NCBI GenBank assembly: GCA_002102555.1
Contig: MCFL01000039.1
Span: 62,001-126,000, forward strand
DNA from: Catenaria anguillulae PL171
Taxonomy: Eukaryota > Blastocladiomycota > Blastocladiomycetes > Blastocladiales > Catenariaceae
DNA: 64,000 bases
Direction: 5' to 3'
The translations under genes and the position numbers were made by a program. The notes beneath the pieces are model-generated. The model was not told the DNA's origin, did not search any database, and was given only the letters and a program-made list of their open reading frames with translations. Positions 31,986-42,957 of the stretch are shown one piece after another; the stretch's first letter is position 1, and each line of letters starts with the position of its first letter.

Positions 31986-34900
31986 ATGGCCCTCGAGATC
32001 CACCCGGTCTTTGTCGGCCTGCTCGTCGATCGCGACCGCAGCCTGCTCTGCGACATCGACTCGGTCGACGGCAAGTTTGTCACTTGCAAGCCCAAGCGCA
32101 ACACGGACGATGCTTCCAAGCACAAAAAGATATATCTCGACCATGTCCAGGTCATGGAAGCCCCGATCGACCTGCTCATCCAGCGATGCCAGCTCAACTC
32201 GCAGCTCGCCTCCCTCTTTGCCGGCTTCAACGCCGCCGTCATCACTCTCGACACGCGCGACCCATCGTCCAAAACCAACGGCCTGCTGCTCATGATCCTG
32301 CGCAAGCTGCAGGGCATCTTTGGCCAGCTCCCCAGCGACTCGGACGTGCGCGTATCCTATGTGTTGCTTGCCGTCACTGACACGCGGTGCATGGATGTGA
32401 CGAGCGCATCCTCGTCGCGCACTGTTCCGCTTGCACACCTAGCCAACCCAGCACACTTTGATAAGCTTCTCATCGATGCTGGGACCACCATTGAATCCAT
32501 CCTCGAGTCGCTCACGGACCGCCAGTTTGACTTGCCCACCGTACTGCACATCAAGCTTGAAGGCACCATTGCCGGCCAAGAGTTTAGCTCGCGCTTCTTG
32601 TGTGCGGATCTGGCTTGGTCAAAGCCACCCCTCGGCACGCCCGCCGCCGCCATTCAGCCGGCACTTGTCAATTCGCTCAAGGAACTCGATGATCTTTCGC
32701 GTACTTTGGTGACGCGCCCGACGGGCGCCGTGATTGAGCCGGAAAAGATGAACGGCGGCCTCGTTGCCCTTTTACTGCGTACGTCTCTTTTTTTTCGCAT
32801 CCACGTTGTCTGTCTGTCGGCTTTCGCACTGACATTCTTGTCACAACCTGTCTAGCATTCCTGGCGTTCTCCTCGCGCACGCTCTGGTTGCACAAACTGG
32901 CGCTCGACGACGCCGACACGCCTCACTGGCTCACGTTCCTTGATCGCGTGCGCCGGCTGCGCGTGCTTTTGACGCGCAACCACCAATCCGTATCGTCCGC
33001 GGCCCTGGTCGACTTGCACGACCGGCTCCAAGAACAGCGCGTCCAGTACGACCAGCTCACATACTTGCACACGCTGGTCCAGCGGCAATTGCGAGAAGCA
33101 CACGCCCAGAACACCTTGTTGACCGAGGATATCGCACAAATGCAAGCCCGGGATCGCGCCAGGGACGCCGAGTTGCGCGAGGCAAAGCAAGCGCTCGCCA
33201 ACGAACGCAAGCTGCGCGAAGCCATTCAGTCGACTGTGATTGACGCGCAGCTGGCCGAGAAATCATTTGACTTGGCACGCGTGGACCATGGCGTTGCCCT
33301 GGGTGCGTTGCGCGCACAAGTCATTTATGCGCAAGCCGATGCAGACAAGGCCAATCTCATGGCCATGATGATGCAGGCCGAGGTCGACAAGCTGCGCGCG
33401 GAGGCTGAGCGCGAGGCCGCGGACGCACAGGTGGCGCGCGTGCAGCGTGACGAGCTTGTGGCGCAGTACAAGATGGCCATGGTGCAAGTCCGCGATGCAG
33501 AGGAAAAGTATGGCGCGTTGGCGGCTAGGTTTAATCATTTGGCGGGCAAGTATGACAAGGTTCGCCCAGTGGCAAGGCACGCAAACGCGTTGGACTTGGA
33601 AAAGAGGCAGACCGAGGAGGCGATTGAAGAGATCCGCGCCGAGCTTGCGCGACGGGTGGCCGCGTGGGAAGAGGAGCGTGCACAGTTGATTCGCGAGGCT
33701 AAAGAGGCTCAGGCAGAGGCAGACCGTGTGTCTGCCGATGTATATCCGGTGCTTGACGAGTACGAGCTGTTGCGTATCGAGAACAAGGATCTGCGGGCCG
33801 AGCACCACAAATATGTGATGCGTGCCGAGGAGACACAAAAGAGGTTGACCGACAGAGTCGACGCTTTGGAACTTTGCAACGCCGACTTGGAGCGCGAAGT
33901 CGCCATGTATCGCGGCAACAAGGCGTCCAAGGAGGTGGAGCAGGCAAGGCAAATTTCCGACCTGCGCAAGGAGCGCGTCCAGTTACAGCGCGACATTACC
34001 GACTTGGAGGTGGCCGTTCAAGGGTTGCAGGCAGACAAGGCAGAGTTGCGCGCCGAAATCGAACGCGCAAGGGACGAGGCGCAGCGCGTGCGTGCCGAGG
34101 TCGGCAAGCGCCGTCGCGACGCCATTGTCGGCGGGCGAGTTTCCGGAATGGTCACGGACGACGACGGCGCGGGGATGGCGGACGATCCGGCCGCCGCCGA
34201 TAACGCCGAGTACGGTGCCCGCCATGCTCAGTGGCTGCAGCGCGAGACCGAGCTCATGGACGCGCTCGCCGAGTCTCGCACAAAGGCGCGCCAGCTCGCG
34301 TACGAGGCGAGCAACTTGCAGGCCGAGGTCGAAAGGTTGCACAAGCAGGCCGCGCGCACCGACGACGTGATCAAGAGCATGGGCGAGTCGGCCGGCAAGT
34401 TGCAGCGCGAGCTGTCGGAGGCGTACGAACGCATTGCTACCATGCAGTCGGCGCTCACGTCGGCCAGGGCAGAGGCGGAAAAGGCCGCTGGCGAGTGTCA
34501 GGTTGCACGGACCACGTTGCGCACAAGGGAACAAGAGTTGGGTGCGCAATTGGCGGCGAGGGAGCAAGGGTTCAAGGAAGCCGTGCGCTTGGCCGAAAGG
34601 CAGGCCGCAGTGGCTGGGCAGGAGCGTGACAGAGTTACACAGGCGTTGCAAGAGGCCGAGAGCAAGTTGGCCGATGTCGAGGCCAAGCTCGAGTGGACCG
34701 AGCGCGATTTCAACCAGGCGATCGCCCGGTTGCAAGCCGATCGCGCCGACGCCAAGGGCCGCGAATCCAAGCTCGCCGACCAGATCCGCCAGCTGCGCCT
34801 TTCCGCGACCGAGGGCAATGGAGGTGTCAACGGATCCGCCATTGCCGACGTGGACCACGAGCGCATTGCTCAACTCGAGGCCGAGATCGAAGAGCTCACC

Positions 34901-37143
34901 AAGGAGCTGCGCGAGGCGCGCGCCGCCGCGGACCGGGCCGAGCGTGCTGCACGCAAGGAACGGACCACCTACGAAAAGGCTGTGGCCGATGCGAAAAAGG
35001 AGACGGCAAGGCTTACGGACCGCGTGCACGAGCTCGAGGCCGAGGCACAGGCCGTCGAGGCGGCGGCGTCAAAGGGCGTATCGGGCACCAAGGCCAATGT
35101 GGACAAGTTGACGCGCGACAAGGCCAAATTGGAAGCCGAGTTGGCAAGACTCCAGGAGCAGGCGGCCAACGAGGTGGCTGATATGCAGGGCAAGGTCAAG
35201 GATCTGGAACGGGTCAAGCGTGAGGCCGATCTACGCGTACGTAAGCTGGAGGCGCAGGTCGAGTCTTTGCGCACGGCAACACCCGAGCAGCCATTGATTA
35301 CCCCCGCTGAGCTCGGCAAATTGCAGCGCGAAAACAAGCGCATGGCCAAGCGTGTGGGAGAGCTCGAAGAGCAAGTCAAAACCTTGACCGACGAGCTCAA
35401 CAAGAACGATTCGGCCGCATCACAGGCAGGCAAGATTTCGAGCGCTGCGCTCGATCGGCTGCGGAAAGACCATGACCGCGCCAAGCAAGAGTTGGAGCGC
35501 GTGCGTGGCGAGCAAGAGCAGTTGGCACAAGACTTTGACAAGGCCAAGGAACGCGCGGCATTGGCAGATCACTTGCAGGTTCAGTGGGAAAAGGCCAAGG
35601 CCGAAAGGGAGCAAGTTGCTCAAGAATTGTTGGACGCGCTCGAGAAGACGACGGCGTTGGGGCAGGAGCGCGATATGCTGAAGGCGCAACTGTCGTCCTT
35701 GTCATCGTCGGCGTCATCATCGCGTGCCGCCCCGCGGCCAACGACTGCGCCGAGTCCCATGTCGCCCGCAGAAATGCTGCTACCAGCTTTGACCCAGGAC
35801 GCAACTGGTGTGCAAAAGAAGGGTGGCAAGGCTGCAGCCGGCAAAGCCAAGACGGCGACCAAGCCCAACAACAACAGCAAGGCGGCCGCGAATCGCGAAG
35901 ACAGCGGCACCGGCTCAGACACGACCGTCGTCCCGCCTGTCGGGCCATTGCCGCGTGCCAAACGCGGTGGCGCCACTGCTCCAGCGACTGCGTCTGCGCC
36001 TGCTCCTGCATCGACTTCGCCGAGCGGCCGCCCAGAGCGTCGCGCCCGCGCCGCGGCTGGCAAGGTCAACTTCAACGAGGGCGAGGACGATGATTCGGAT
36101 GCAGAATCGGCCAACAACCAGCAAATGCCGCCGCCGTCCCGTCGACCCACAACCACAGCGACGAGCCGATCGCGCAAAGCCGCATCCTCTGACGCTGTTG
36201 CTGTCCTCGGAAACTCGGCAGCGAGCCGATCCGCCGATCCGAGCGCATTCACTCCCGCCGAATTCGACATTGTCATTGAAACCCCTTCTCGCCTGCCAGC
36301 GTCGCGCGAGCCCGAGGCGAATCGCCGGTCAGATCATTTGGATGTGAACGGTGGCGATCAAGCGGCACGGCCAGAGACCATAAAGGCAAAACGCCCTCCA
36401 GCGCCTCGTCGGCGGGCGGCAGCCAAGGTTGTGAACGCGGCGGACGACGCCGATGCTATGGATGTCGATGGTGAGCCCGAACCGGCTGCGCCAGTGCCTC
36501 CCGCGCCTGGCCCCAAGCCCCGTGCCGCACGTGCCGCCAAGCGCAAGGCCACCGACGACTCCGACGCAGGTGGTTCGGCTGTCGATGAAGCAACGACCGC
36601 AGCAGGACGAGCAGCCTCACCAAGGAAAACGACGGCCAAGCGCGCGCGGAACGCAACGACGGCCAAGGCGCGAGCCACCAAGGAAAACGAGCACTCGGTA
36701 GACTCTGTCGATCCCATGCTAGATGCATTGAATGGGACCAGTTTATCACGCGCTGTCGCTGCGGTCGCGGCGTCGTCGGCGGTTCCGCAATTGCCATCGA
36801 GTGACGGGCCAGAGAGTGTTGCTTCGTCAACGGGCTCATCGGGTGCTGCAGGGAGCGATCGGCGCGGACTGATCCGTCGCAGGATTTTGCAAAAAGCGGG
36901 TGCGCCGCCCATCCAATTGATGCCGCCTGGGACACCTGGAATCCCAAACCCTTCGGTACGTCTACCGTGGCTGCTTTTGACTTTGAGAAACGGTGCTCAC
37001 ACTCATGGTTATATTCTCAGGACAAGGTCAAAAAGGCACTCAACTTTTTTGAAACAGGGCTCCCGATTCCAAACTTGCGATCACAATCATCAGCCAAAGG
37101 GGACGAGCCGGCGGCCGTGGGCGCAAATGGGCGGCAACGGTAA
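31986..37143 (+). CDS. coiled-coil protein with degenerate kinesin-like head (pseudokinesin)
   Basis: Three exons (31986-32778, 32856-36955, 37021-37143) join across 77- and 65-nt introns and give 1671 residues. Residues 1 to about 285 keep the order of kinesin-motor landmarks but not the catalytic residues. IYLDHVQVME stands at the FDxVF strand, FAGFNAAVITLDTRD at the GYNATIFAYGQTGSGKT loop, VRVSYVLLAV at the SYLEIYNE strand, FLCADLAWS at the LVDLAGSE switch II, and LVALLLPFLAFSSRTLWLHK at the LTRLLQDSLGGNSKT helix. P-loop GxxxxGKT and DxxGSE are absent, so ATP hydrolysis is unlikely. Residues about 330-1210 are continuous coiled coil. The tail is an Ala/Pro-rich basic region with KR clusters, ending in a short helix. 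I infer a non-motile microtubule- or flagellum-associated scaffold. Pseudokinesin identity is inference; the coiled coil is plain. Confidence 0.7.
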
Positions 37144-37386
37144 AGGCCGTCGAGCGGATTGGTGTGCTATGTGTGGTGATATTTATTTGCCTGTGTTGTT
37201 CTCTTTTCTCCCAAGAGATCATTTGCTGTTTTACTTTCACACTTTTGAGGTATCCTTTCCTCAATGTACGTCAATATTTATTCGTCTTTTTTCGCAGTAC
37301 ATAATTCCCTGGGACTTCATAGTCTTGTACAAATGCTCGTTCACCAACAATCCATGTGAATCAAATGTCAAGCGTCATCGTCGTCG

Positions 37387-40300
37387 TCACGGAGTCAGGC
37401 CAGGACCAGGACCAAGATTCCCACCTGCCAGTGCCCCACCGCCTTTTGTCGACGTCCTCCCCGCAGCGCCTGTCCCAGGCACATTGACCTTAACGGGACC
37501 TTCCTGCACTCCGCTGGCAACCTTTTGGGCTTCGCCGCCAACCGCATGTCCGTCGTCGCCAAAGCACCGAATCAGGGCCTGAATACTGCCCCATTCCATG
37601 ATCTTGGCCTGCAACCACCGCAAGTTGATTGGTTTCGAAATGAAGTCGTTGCACCCGGCCGCCATGGCCGCCTTGCGATCATCACTGCTGTTGCTCGCAG
37701 TGAGTGCGACCACAATGCTGCGAAACGAGGGCGCCAAGTCAGCGTGGTATGGCGCAATGGCTTGGTGCGCGCTCGGGACGCCGACGGCGGGTGCGACGGA
37801 AGGAGGTAGGTGTGTCGCTGTGGCAGTGGACGATTGTGGTGTGGACTTGACCGTGTTGAATGAAGAGGACGAAGAGTGAGAAGATCCAGAGGAACCTGAC
37901 CCGCTGGCCCGGCTGGTTGAAGACAGGTGAGGGGCCGTGAAATACGTCATTGTGTCCGTTGTGCTCTGCTGCCTGCGCATTTTGCGACTCTGATCCTCGG
38001 CCGACTCAGACCTTGACCTTGCAGCGCCTTCGCCCGCAGTGGGCGGACCACGCAACGACCGCCTCCTCGCCAACGATACGCCTCTGTCCTGTTCTGCCGC
38101 GCTCATGCCACCGCCGCCAACCACAACGGGCATTGGCGGCTGCATGCCCGGCACATAGCGGCACTCTGGACCCGTCAATAGCAACCCACGGCCACCCACG
38201 AAACCGGACGTGTTCCCACTGGCCGTCGCCAAAGGATCGCTCGATACACGCGAACGCGTTCCAGCACTGTTCCCGCCGCCACCGCCGCTCGTCAGGATGC
38301 TGTGGCCCGCGAAGGTTGGAACGCAAATTTCCGTTGACGGCAGCAAATCTACGCCAAAAGTGTTGCTCGCAATCAATGGATCGCCTGCCACTAACGCCGA
38401 CTTTTGTGCGATCGCCAGGGGGTGAATCGCCGACTCGGCCGATGTTGAATGCTGGCGCGTCAAACTTGGCCGCCCCGCAGTTGAGGTCGCGGACGAGTGC
38501 TTGCTCGGAGAGTCGTTAGGGTACGATGTCCTCGGGTCCATCAACTGGTGTTGCCCAAGCGCAGCACGCTTCTTGTTGACGCGATCCACGAGCGATTCAA
38601 TTGATGGACCCACAAGCACGCCGCCAATCACGTCGAGCTTGGTTTCGCGAGCCCCCTGCTCGGGCTTGTCCTGCTTGTCCTTATCCGCCTCGGTCCCAGT
38701 CTGCGCACACACGCTATGCAACAAGCCGCCCTCATCCACAAGCAGCTCGGGCGTCACGCTCCGAAGCTGCTGCTGCTGTGACTGTGCCATGAGCGCTGCG
38801 GGCGGCCACGCGTCTTCCACTTGCCTGATCTTGCGTGTTGCTTCGAGCCCGTCCATCACGGGTAATTGCAAGTCCATGAGCACCAAATGAAACTCGAGAC
38901 CAGTCCTGGGTGGACACGACGCAAATTTGCGCACGGCCTCTGCGCCGTCCTTTGCCGCGGCCCACTGGATGTTGCGCTTTGTGAGAAATGCAGATAAGAT
39001 GCGAAGGTTGATGGGATTGTCTTCGACAATGAGCACGCGGACGTGGGTTGTAATCACGGGAAAGTCGGACGGTTGGTCGGTGACCGAGGCAAGCGATGTG
39101 TGTGGATGCGACGCCGTCGGCGGTTTGGGCATTTCTTGAGCATGCGGCGTTGATGGCGGAGGGCGGGGAAATGTGGCTGCAGTGGGCGTGGTTGGAGGCA
39201 TCGGGTGTCCTCGCATGGTGCTGCCGCCGCCGTGCGTCGACGTCTTGCGCGTCAGGAATCGTGGCGGGTTGGGGGATGCCGGCGACGACGGCGGCCGGTG
39301 CATCGGAAGTTGTTCCATTGGCGCCAATGTGAGACGCGGGTCTGAGTTGCTGGTCCTTGGAGAGCACGTCAAGCTTGGCGCCCCCTTGGTAAATCCCGCT
39401 TTGAACGACCCCGAAGTTGAGCACAGCATGGGCGACATGGCCACGTTTCCAAGCGCCATGGCAGTCGCGGCCGACGACAGGAAGCGCGCCGACACTGGCG
39501 GCGCGAGCAGAGTTGGCGGGGCCACGAGCGGGACAAACTCCTCGGTTGGCTCGGTCGCTTGGATAACCTCGTCGCCGTGTTCCTCTACCTCCTCATCGTA
39601 CTCTTCCCCATCGCTCGCCATTCCACCACCAGCAATCAGCGTCATCTCGTCGCTCGCGACGGTTGCTTGGTACAGTGCAAGTAAGTGATACATGGTCTTG
39701 CTCGTCGGCACCGCCAACTCCTCGGCCGCCGCCATTTGCTGATCCAGTTGGTCTTGTGGCACGGCCGCTGCTTTCGCCGCCATCACATGCACAACCACGC
39801 CGACATTTGCCGCCAATTCCAACAAGCTGTGCCCTTTACCCGTGACCAGCTGCACCGCGGCCAAATCATGGACGGCCCGTTTTGCATCCTCAATTGTCGC
39901 ACACGCCACTAGCACACCCATACTGGATCTCATTCCCGCGGGCTGCTGCGTGCGCTTTGCAACCAGCCACCGCACGAGGCCTTCCTGCAATCCATCCTCG
40001 ACCACAATCAACCTACACCTTTCCATCCCCTGTGCTTCCAAGTCATGCACGCCGCTCGCCAGCGCTACGGGCACCGGTCCCCACGCCACTTGCCACGCAC
40101 CTCGGCCATTGTCCAGCACGCCCACGGGGACCACGGGCGATCGTGTCCGCGCAACCAACCCAAGCACGGGATGCGGATCGACCACCGACACGGGCTGCAC
40201 GAGCCACTGGAACAACTCGTGTATAAGCAAAGCGGTGGCGTCCGGCAACATGGCCGCCGTTTCCGTCGCCATTGGAGCAGCACCTGCGGCTGCCCCACAC

Positions 40301-41627
40301 GTCTCAGTGCTGCTGCTAGTGGGCACGGGCGGCATATGAATGGGCGCTTGCAATCCGCCCGCCATGGCTTCTGCATCGGGATGGCCCGCGAACGCCGGCG
40401 GCACTGGCACCACGGGTGTCGCGGCCAGGGGCTCGTGCGCGTGCGCGGCGGGCAAAGGCTGGACGCGTGTCACGGGCAGTCCAAACTCAACCACAAGTGC
40501 CACGTGGCCATCAACCACAACCACGGTTTCCAGATCTGGCCGACCGAGCCGGCGCAACGCGCTTTCGACGCTCGACCAGTCAATCTCGAGATCGTGGGTC
40601 GAGCCAGACACGGGAAGTTTGACTTGCATCGAGAGTGCTACTGGGCTCGCGGATTCGCGTTGGGTAATAATAGGAGGTGAGTGGGTTGCACAGGACATGT
40701 GGCATGCGTGGACGGCAATCGAGATGGATGAGCGGGGTGGGCATGCGTTGAGGAGTGTAAAAAGCACGGCAAGGACGAGCTGGCGCAGGTTGGATTCGTC
40801 GCCGTGGACGGTTGTGGCGGGCGCGGTGCACAGGAGGGTCAAGGAGGTGGAGTGATGAGTCGTTGCGTAAATGTGGACCTGGTACATCCGAAATGTCGGG
40901 TGTGGTGAGTGAGAACCGAGTTGCAAATGAAAACCCTCACGATCCAAAAGTTCGGACGTACCAGGTCAACCAGCACGACCATGAGCTCACACAAGTCAAA
41001 TGCCGTCAATGTGGGCGGCTCGTCCAATTCGGTATCTGCTCCGGCACCACCATGGGCGATTCGAGCCAGGGCGCGGCAACTCGTTGCGGATCCGGTATCG
41101 TCCAGCACGAGCAGCGCCATGTACATTGCCCGCATGAGCCATGTGCGAATGGACGAGGTTGCCGCTGCCACAAGGTCTTGCGACAAGGCCAGCGACGCGT
41201 TTGCAGCAACGTCAGCGTCAGCGTCAGAAGGGGATTGGGCAAGTGTGGAAAGCGACTCGAGCACGTGCGAGACGGGACCAAGCAGTTGCGAGGCGGCGGA
41301 AAGAGCAAGTGAGGACACGAGTGGAGAGATGGAGCAGTAGGAGGAGGGCGATGAGGGCGATGAGGCAAGTGTCTCAGATGGACGTGGTGCTTGGTCGACA
41401 TTGTCATCCTCTTCGGATTCCGGTTCTGGCGAGGATGATCCAACTCTGGCCGCAGCCGCAGCCGCTGACGAAGACGTCGTTCGTCGCCTAGTATGCTGCT
41501 GCTGTGGACTTTGCGGCTGAGTGGTCGTCACCAAGGGCGACAAAGGTGCTGCTGCGAATGCGCCGTGACTGAGCTGGCGGCGAGGAACAATCCACGAACG
41601 CGTGCGTGAGACAGAGAGCGGTGACAT
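37387..41627 (-). CDS. SSK1: SSK1-type response regulator with degenerate histidine-kinase N-terminus
   Basis: Two exons (41627-40963 and 40878-37387, donor GTACGT at 40961, 83-nt intron) give about 1385 residues. The receiver domain has VRVLIVEDNPINLRIL, the phospho-acceptor in HLVLMDLQLPVMDG, VALTAS and the conserved lysine in NDFISKPINLRWLQ. The EWGSIQALI ending is the Ssk1/Mcs4 hallmark; these proteins receive phosphate from Ypd1-type phosphotransfer proteins and control the HOG MAPK cascade. About 350 low-complexity residues interrupt the receiver between the Asp strand and VALTAS. The N-terminal half looks like a decayed kinase: a helical pair ending TAFDLCELMVVLVDL, then VHGDESNLRQLVLAVLFTLL in place of the GDxxRLxQVLLNLLxNA N box, with no usable G boxes. 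Convergent with the pseudokinesin gene (243 nt between stops). An additional 5' exon is possible. Confidence 0.85.
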
Positions 41628-42172
41628 GAAGTTGCTGATCGCGCATGCTGCTGTCCCAACTCGATCGATGGCGACGATGCCGCGGCCTGAGTGGCAGCTA
41701 CTGACATGCCCGCGGGGGATAATGGCTGATGATGAGAAAAGGTGATGGGAGACAGTGGAGAGGCTGGCGGAGGATGGTGAGACCAGCGGTTACCGAGCTC
41801 GAGTGAAGGAGTGACTGCGGCCGTGGCGATGGGCTCTGGAGGAGCCAAGGCCTCAGAGGCAATGGCATGGTGGGCATGATGGTGGCGGTGGAAGCCAAGG
41901 ATTGGAGCGGGGGCAGAGGCAAAGTGCCGTGGGCGAGGTGGGCCTTGTTGCGGTTGCTGTTGATGAAGATGATGATGATGAAGGGATGACGATGTGTAGT
42001 AAGACTGAGGTTGGAGCGGAGCAACAAAGGAATCGCTCTGACTCTGAGAGGAAGTCGTATCGGAGTCGGTTGAGGCACTGGACGCCTCAGCGTGTGAATC
42101 AGTGCTGCCGGTTGGATGGAGATGCGGCTGTGCAGGGACCGGTTCGAATTCGCTGGCGGCATGGGGAACCAC
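41628..42172 (-). other. possible 5' coding extension of the SSK1-type gene
   Basis: A minus-strand frame from ATG 42,172 encodes a His/Gln/Pro/Ser-rich segment (SSLHHHHLHQQQPQQGPP) similar in composition to the low-complexity N-termini of fungal Ssk1 proteins. It is in a different frame from the exon starting at 41,627 and overlaps it. I found no phase-correct intron longer than about 30 nt that joins them. Either the gene starts at 41,627 and this is leader, or an indel separates the two frames. Confidence 0.35.
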
Positions 42173-42957
42173 GGTGTCTGTGGGCGCTGGCTGGGATTGG
42201 ACATGGACATACTTGCTTGCCAGTGGATTGGATCAAGGAAACAGAACTGAATGGAGTGGGAATATGTGATCAGACCCCTGGCCAAGGTGTGAAAAGTGGA
42301 TGCAGAATGTGGAACGTGGAAATCAATCGGGAGATTATGAATGGAAAGGCTGGCACTGGCAGGTGTCCGCTAACAGGCTAACAGAGCTAGCTACAGGATT
42401 ACAGGATGCGATTGGTGCTGGAGTGAGTGATATTGAATATATCAAGGACAAGGACTTGAAGACGAGCCGGGTGGATGCATATGGTGCAGGAATCAAAATC
42501 GATTTCACCGTCGAAATTTGATATGGTGGGTCCAAAGTTTAGGATTTTCGGCACTGCAGTAAGCAGCGTTGCCTGCTGCTATGTATTAACATCATATGCT
42601 ATGTACACTCCTGACGGACTTTTGCAGACCAGACCCCAAGAGACGCGACGGATCGGCGGTACCACAGTGTCGTCACGTGGATGATGCCGATGCTGATTGA
42701 TCGCGCTCTCACACCGCACGCGTCACAATGAAGAAAAAAAAAAAAAAAAAAAAAAAAACGGCCTCATCACGTCTCGTCTCGTCTCGTCTGCAGCACTCAA
42801 TGCTTGTTATGGATGAATGTATTCATAATGCACTCTCACACACAGATAATCACATAAGCTGTTGGCATCCCTCCTCATCTGCTCGCTCAACAATGCCCGA
42901 CCTCGATCACCATCACATCCCTGTCCCCGTCTCCTTGTCCCGCACGAGCTGAGCACC
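42173..42957. promoter_or_regulatory. divergent 5' region with poly-A tract and GTCTC run
   Basis: The spacer between the SSK1-type and F-box-like genes holds a 25-base A-run at 42,734-42,758, followed by four GTCTC/GTCTG units (about 42,771-42,789). Long dA:dT tracts in fungal promoters exclude nucleosomes, so the A-run, about 200 nt upstream of the F-box-gene start, is a plausible promoter element. No coding segment was seen. Confidence 0.5.

Noticed and set aside
33263-35029. Two long minus-strand frames (229 and 348 codons) opposite the pseudokinesin coiled coil
   Set aside because: They are shadows of GC-rich coiled-coil codons. The plus strand has a continuous 4-kb frame with consistent introns and heptads.
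42734-42758. 25-base A-run as the tail of a retroposed gene
   Set aside because: No coding remnant or target-site duplication lies beside it; a promoter dA tract fits better.
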